Assembly (NCBI GenBank): GCA_964409245.1
Contig: CAYPCQ010000023.1
Coordinates: forward strand, 1-64,000
Length of the DNA stretch: 64,000 bases
Direction of reading: 5' to 3'
Source: CAIMWS01 sp964409245
GTDB taxonomy: Bacteria > Verrucomicrobiota > Verrucomicrobiia > Limisphaerales > UBA1319
Shown: piece after piece, positions 63,071 through 64,000 of the stretch
Layout: each line of letters starts with the position of its first letter
Numbering within the stretch: the stretch's first letter is position 1
Notes under the pieces: model-generated
Databases searched by the model: none
Told to the model about the DNA's origin: nothing
What the model saw: only the letters and a program-made list of their open reading frames with translations
Position numbers and translations under genes: made by a program

Positions 63071-64000
63071 GTTTTTACCGCCGCTATTACCGGGTGATCC
63101 TGTGCGCCGTGGCCGGCCTGTGCCTGACCTGCGTGGCCATGATGGAAAGCCGCCTCTGGGTCGCCCGCAACGAGCTGGGGATCCTCCGGCGGGACGATCC
63201 GTTCGGCAACAAGGTTCCCCCGGTGCTGCAGTTCACCACGGTGGCCCTGGGCGGCTTCCGGGGCCTGATCGCCAACGCGCTCTGGGTGCGGGCGGTGGAT
63301 TTGCAGGATGACGGCAAATACTTCGAGATGGTCCAGCTATCCGATTGGATCACCAAGCTCCAGCCGAACATCGGCATGGTCTGGGTGCACCTGGGCTGGA
63401 ACATGGCCTACAACATCTCGATCAAATTCCAGAATTTCCGGGACCGCTGGCTCTGGGTCAGCCGCGCCTTCGAGCTGCTGCGCGACGAAGGCCTGCGCTA
63501 CAACCCCAAGGATCCCCTCATTTACCGCGAGCTGGCCTGGATCTTCCAGCACAAGATCGGCCAGAACATGGACGACGCCCACCTCTATTTCAAGGAGGCG
63601 CTGGCCGAACAGGTCTCGCAGGTCATCCCCCAGGGCCGGCCCGATTACGCCGCCCTGCTCGAGCTCAAAACTCCCGCCGCCAGCAACCAGGTGCACCAGC
63701 TCCGGCAGCGCCTGCGGTTCGATCCCCGCACGATGAAGGCGGTGGATGACCGCTACGGGCCATTCGACTGGCGGCTGCCGGAAGCGCACGCCATCTACTG
63801 GGCCACCCTCGGCCTGGAACTGGCCCGGGACGAGGAGCTGATCCGCCTGCGCCGGGTGATCTATCAATCCATGCAGATGGGCTTCTACCGGGGCCGGCTG
63901 ATCGAAGTCAAATTCGGCAAGGCGTTCGTCTTCGGGCCCAACCTGGACATCATGGACCATGCCAACCAGGCCTATGAAGACATGATGAACCAGGATCCCG
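63067..64000 (+). CDS. Hypothetical helical protein, partial at right edge
   Basis: Starts with ATG at 63067, overlapping the permease stop by four bases, and runs off the window after 311 codons. An N-terminal anchor (VILCAVAGLCLTCVAMM, about 9-27) is followed by a soluble helical region with TPR-like hairpins: FEMVQLSDWITKLQPNIGMV, LWVSRAFELLRDEGLRY and IYRELAWIFQHKIGQN. No named domain could be fixed. Translational coupling to the permease points to a role in the same ABC exporter complex. The residue composition is normal for the neighbourhood. Its C-terminus is outside the window. Confidence 0.85.
   Translation, partial: MSFYRRYYRVILCAVAGLCLTCVAMMESRLWVARNELGILRRDDPFGNKVPPVLQFTTVALGGFRGLIANALWVRAVDLQDDGKYFEMVQLSDWITKLQPNIGMVWVHLGWNMAYNISIKFQNFRDRWLWVSRAFELLRDEGLRYNPKDPLIYRELAWIFQHKIGQNMDDAHLYFKEALAEQVSQVIPQGRPDYAALLELKTPAASNQVHQLRQRLRFDPRTMKAVDDRYGPFDWRLPEAHAIYWATLGLELARDEELIRLRRVIYQSMQMGFYRGRLIEVKFGKAFVFGPNLDIMDHANQAYEDMMNQDP

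Noticed and set aside
1..64000. tRNA, rRNA and riboswitches
   Set aside because: Reading both strands, I found no convincing tRNA T-loop or anticodon context, rRNA core sequence or known riboswitch core; weak structures could be missed without a covariance-model search.

Overview
The window is GC-rich DNA that looks like a member of the Verrucomicrobiota, probably a Limisphaerales/Pedosphaera-like lineage. This is inferred from gene content: giant secreted proteins built from LamG, Ig-like, discoidin, lamin-tail, CotH and PA14 modules; a type II pseudopilin with an H-x9-DG style tail; ASPIC/UnbV proteins beside a TPR protein; Tat-exported Gfo/Idh/MocA oxidoreductase and DUF1080 proteins; and FGE-sulfatase-fold domains used as modules. 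No rRNA, tRNA, CRISPR array or intact insertion sequence was seen. One 100-base assembly gap lies at 50734-50833.

Layout. 1-10 kb: a partial DUF433 antitoxin-like gene at the edge, a secreted LamG/FGE-fold protein with an AT-rich insert, a 2-Cys peroxiredoxin with a palindrome upstream, a ThuA-like protein, GAPDH with a clean terminator, a conserved hypothetical, a VapBC pair and an Rhs fragment. 10-23 kb: an FHA/zinc-finger protein, a secreted glycosidase-like protein and a three-LamG protein on the minus strand, a hybrid histidine kinase, a pseudopilin and an esterase. 23-33 kb: a 1722-residue lamin-tail/CotH protein, two related small membrane proteins in an AT-richer gene-poor stretch, then a Gfo/Idh/MocA oxidoreductase and a DUF1080 protein behind a consensus sigma-70 promoter. 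33-47.6 kb: a discoidin protein with an internal 819-bp tandem duplication, a GH29 fucosidase-like protein with a changed nucleophile, a TPR plus two ASPIC/UnbV operon showing gene conversion, and a LamG/PA14 protein.

47.7-50.6 kb is a complete NaeI-type restriction-modification island on the minus strand: a Vsr endonuclease, a C5-cytosine methyltransferase, an HTH controller and an NaeI-like endonuclease with every catalytic residue conserved. 51-53.3 kb holds two convergent sugar-isomerase-like proteins and an FmdB zinc-ribbon protein.

53.5 kb to the right edge is one tightly packed run of eight genes: an ABC permease, three SPFH/Band-7 proteins, a P1B-type metal ATPase, an ABC ATPase, a second ABC permease and a hypothetical protein. 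This membrane-microdomain, metal-pump and ABC-exporter locus is the best candidate in the window for a poorly described system. The dispersed Gfo/Idh/MocA, DUF1080, ThuA and sugar-isomerase-like genes fit a sugar-oxidation style of glycan catabolism, and the large secreted proteins probably serve adhesion or polysaccharide binding.
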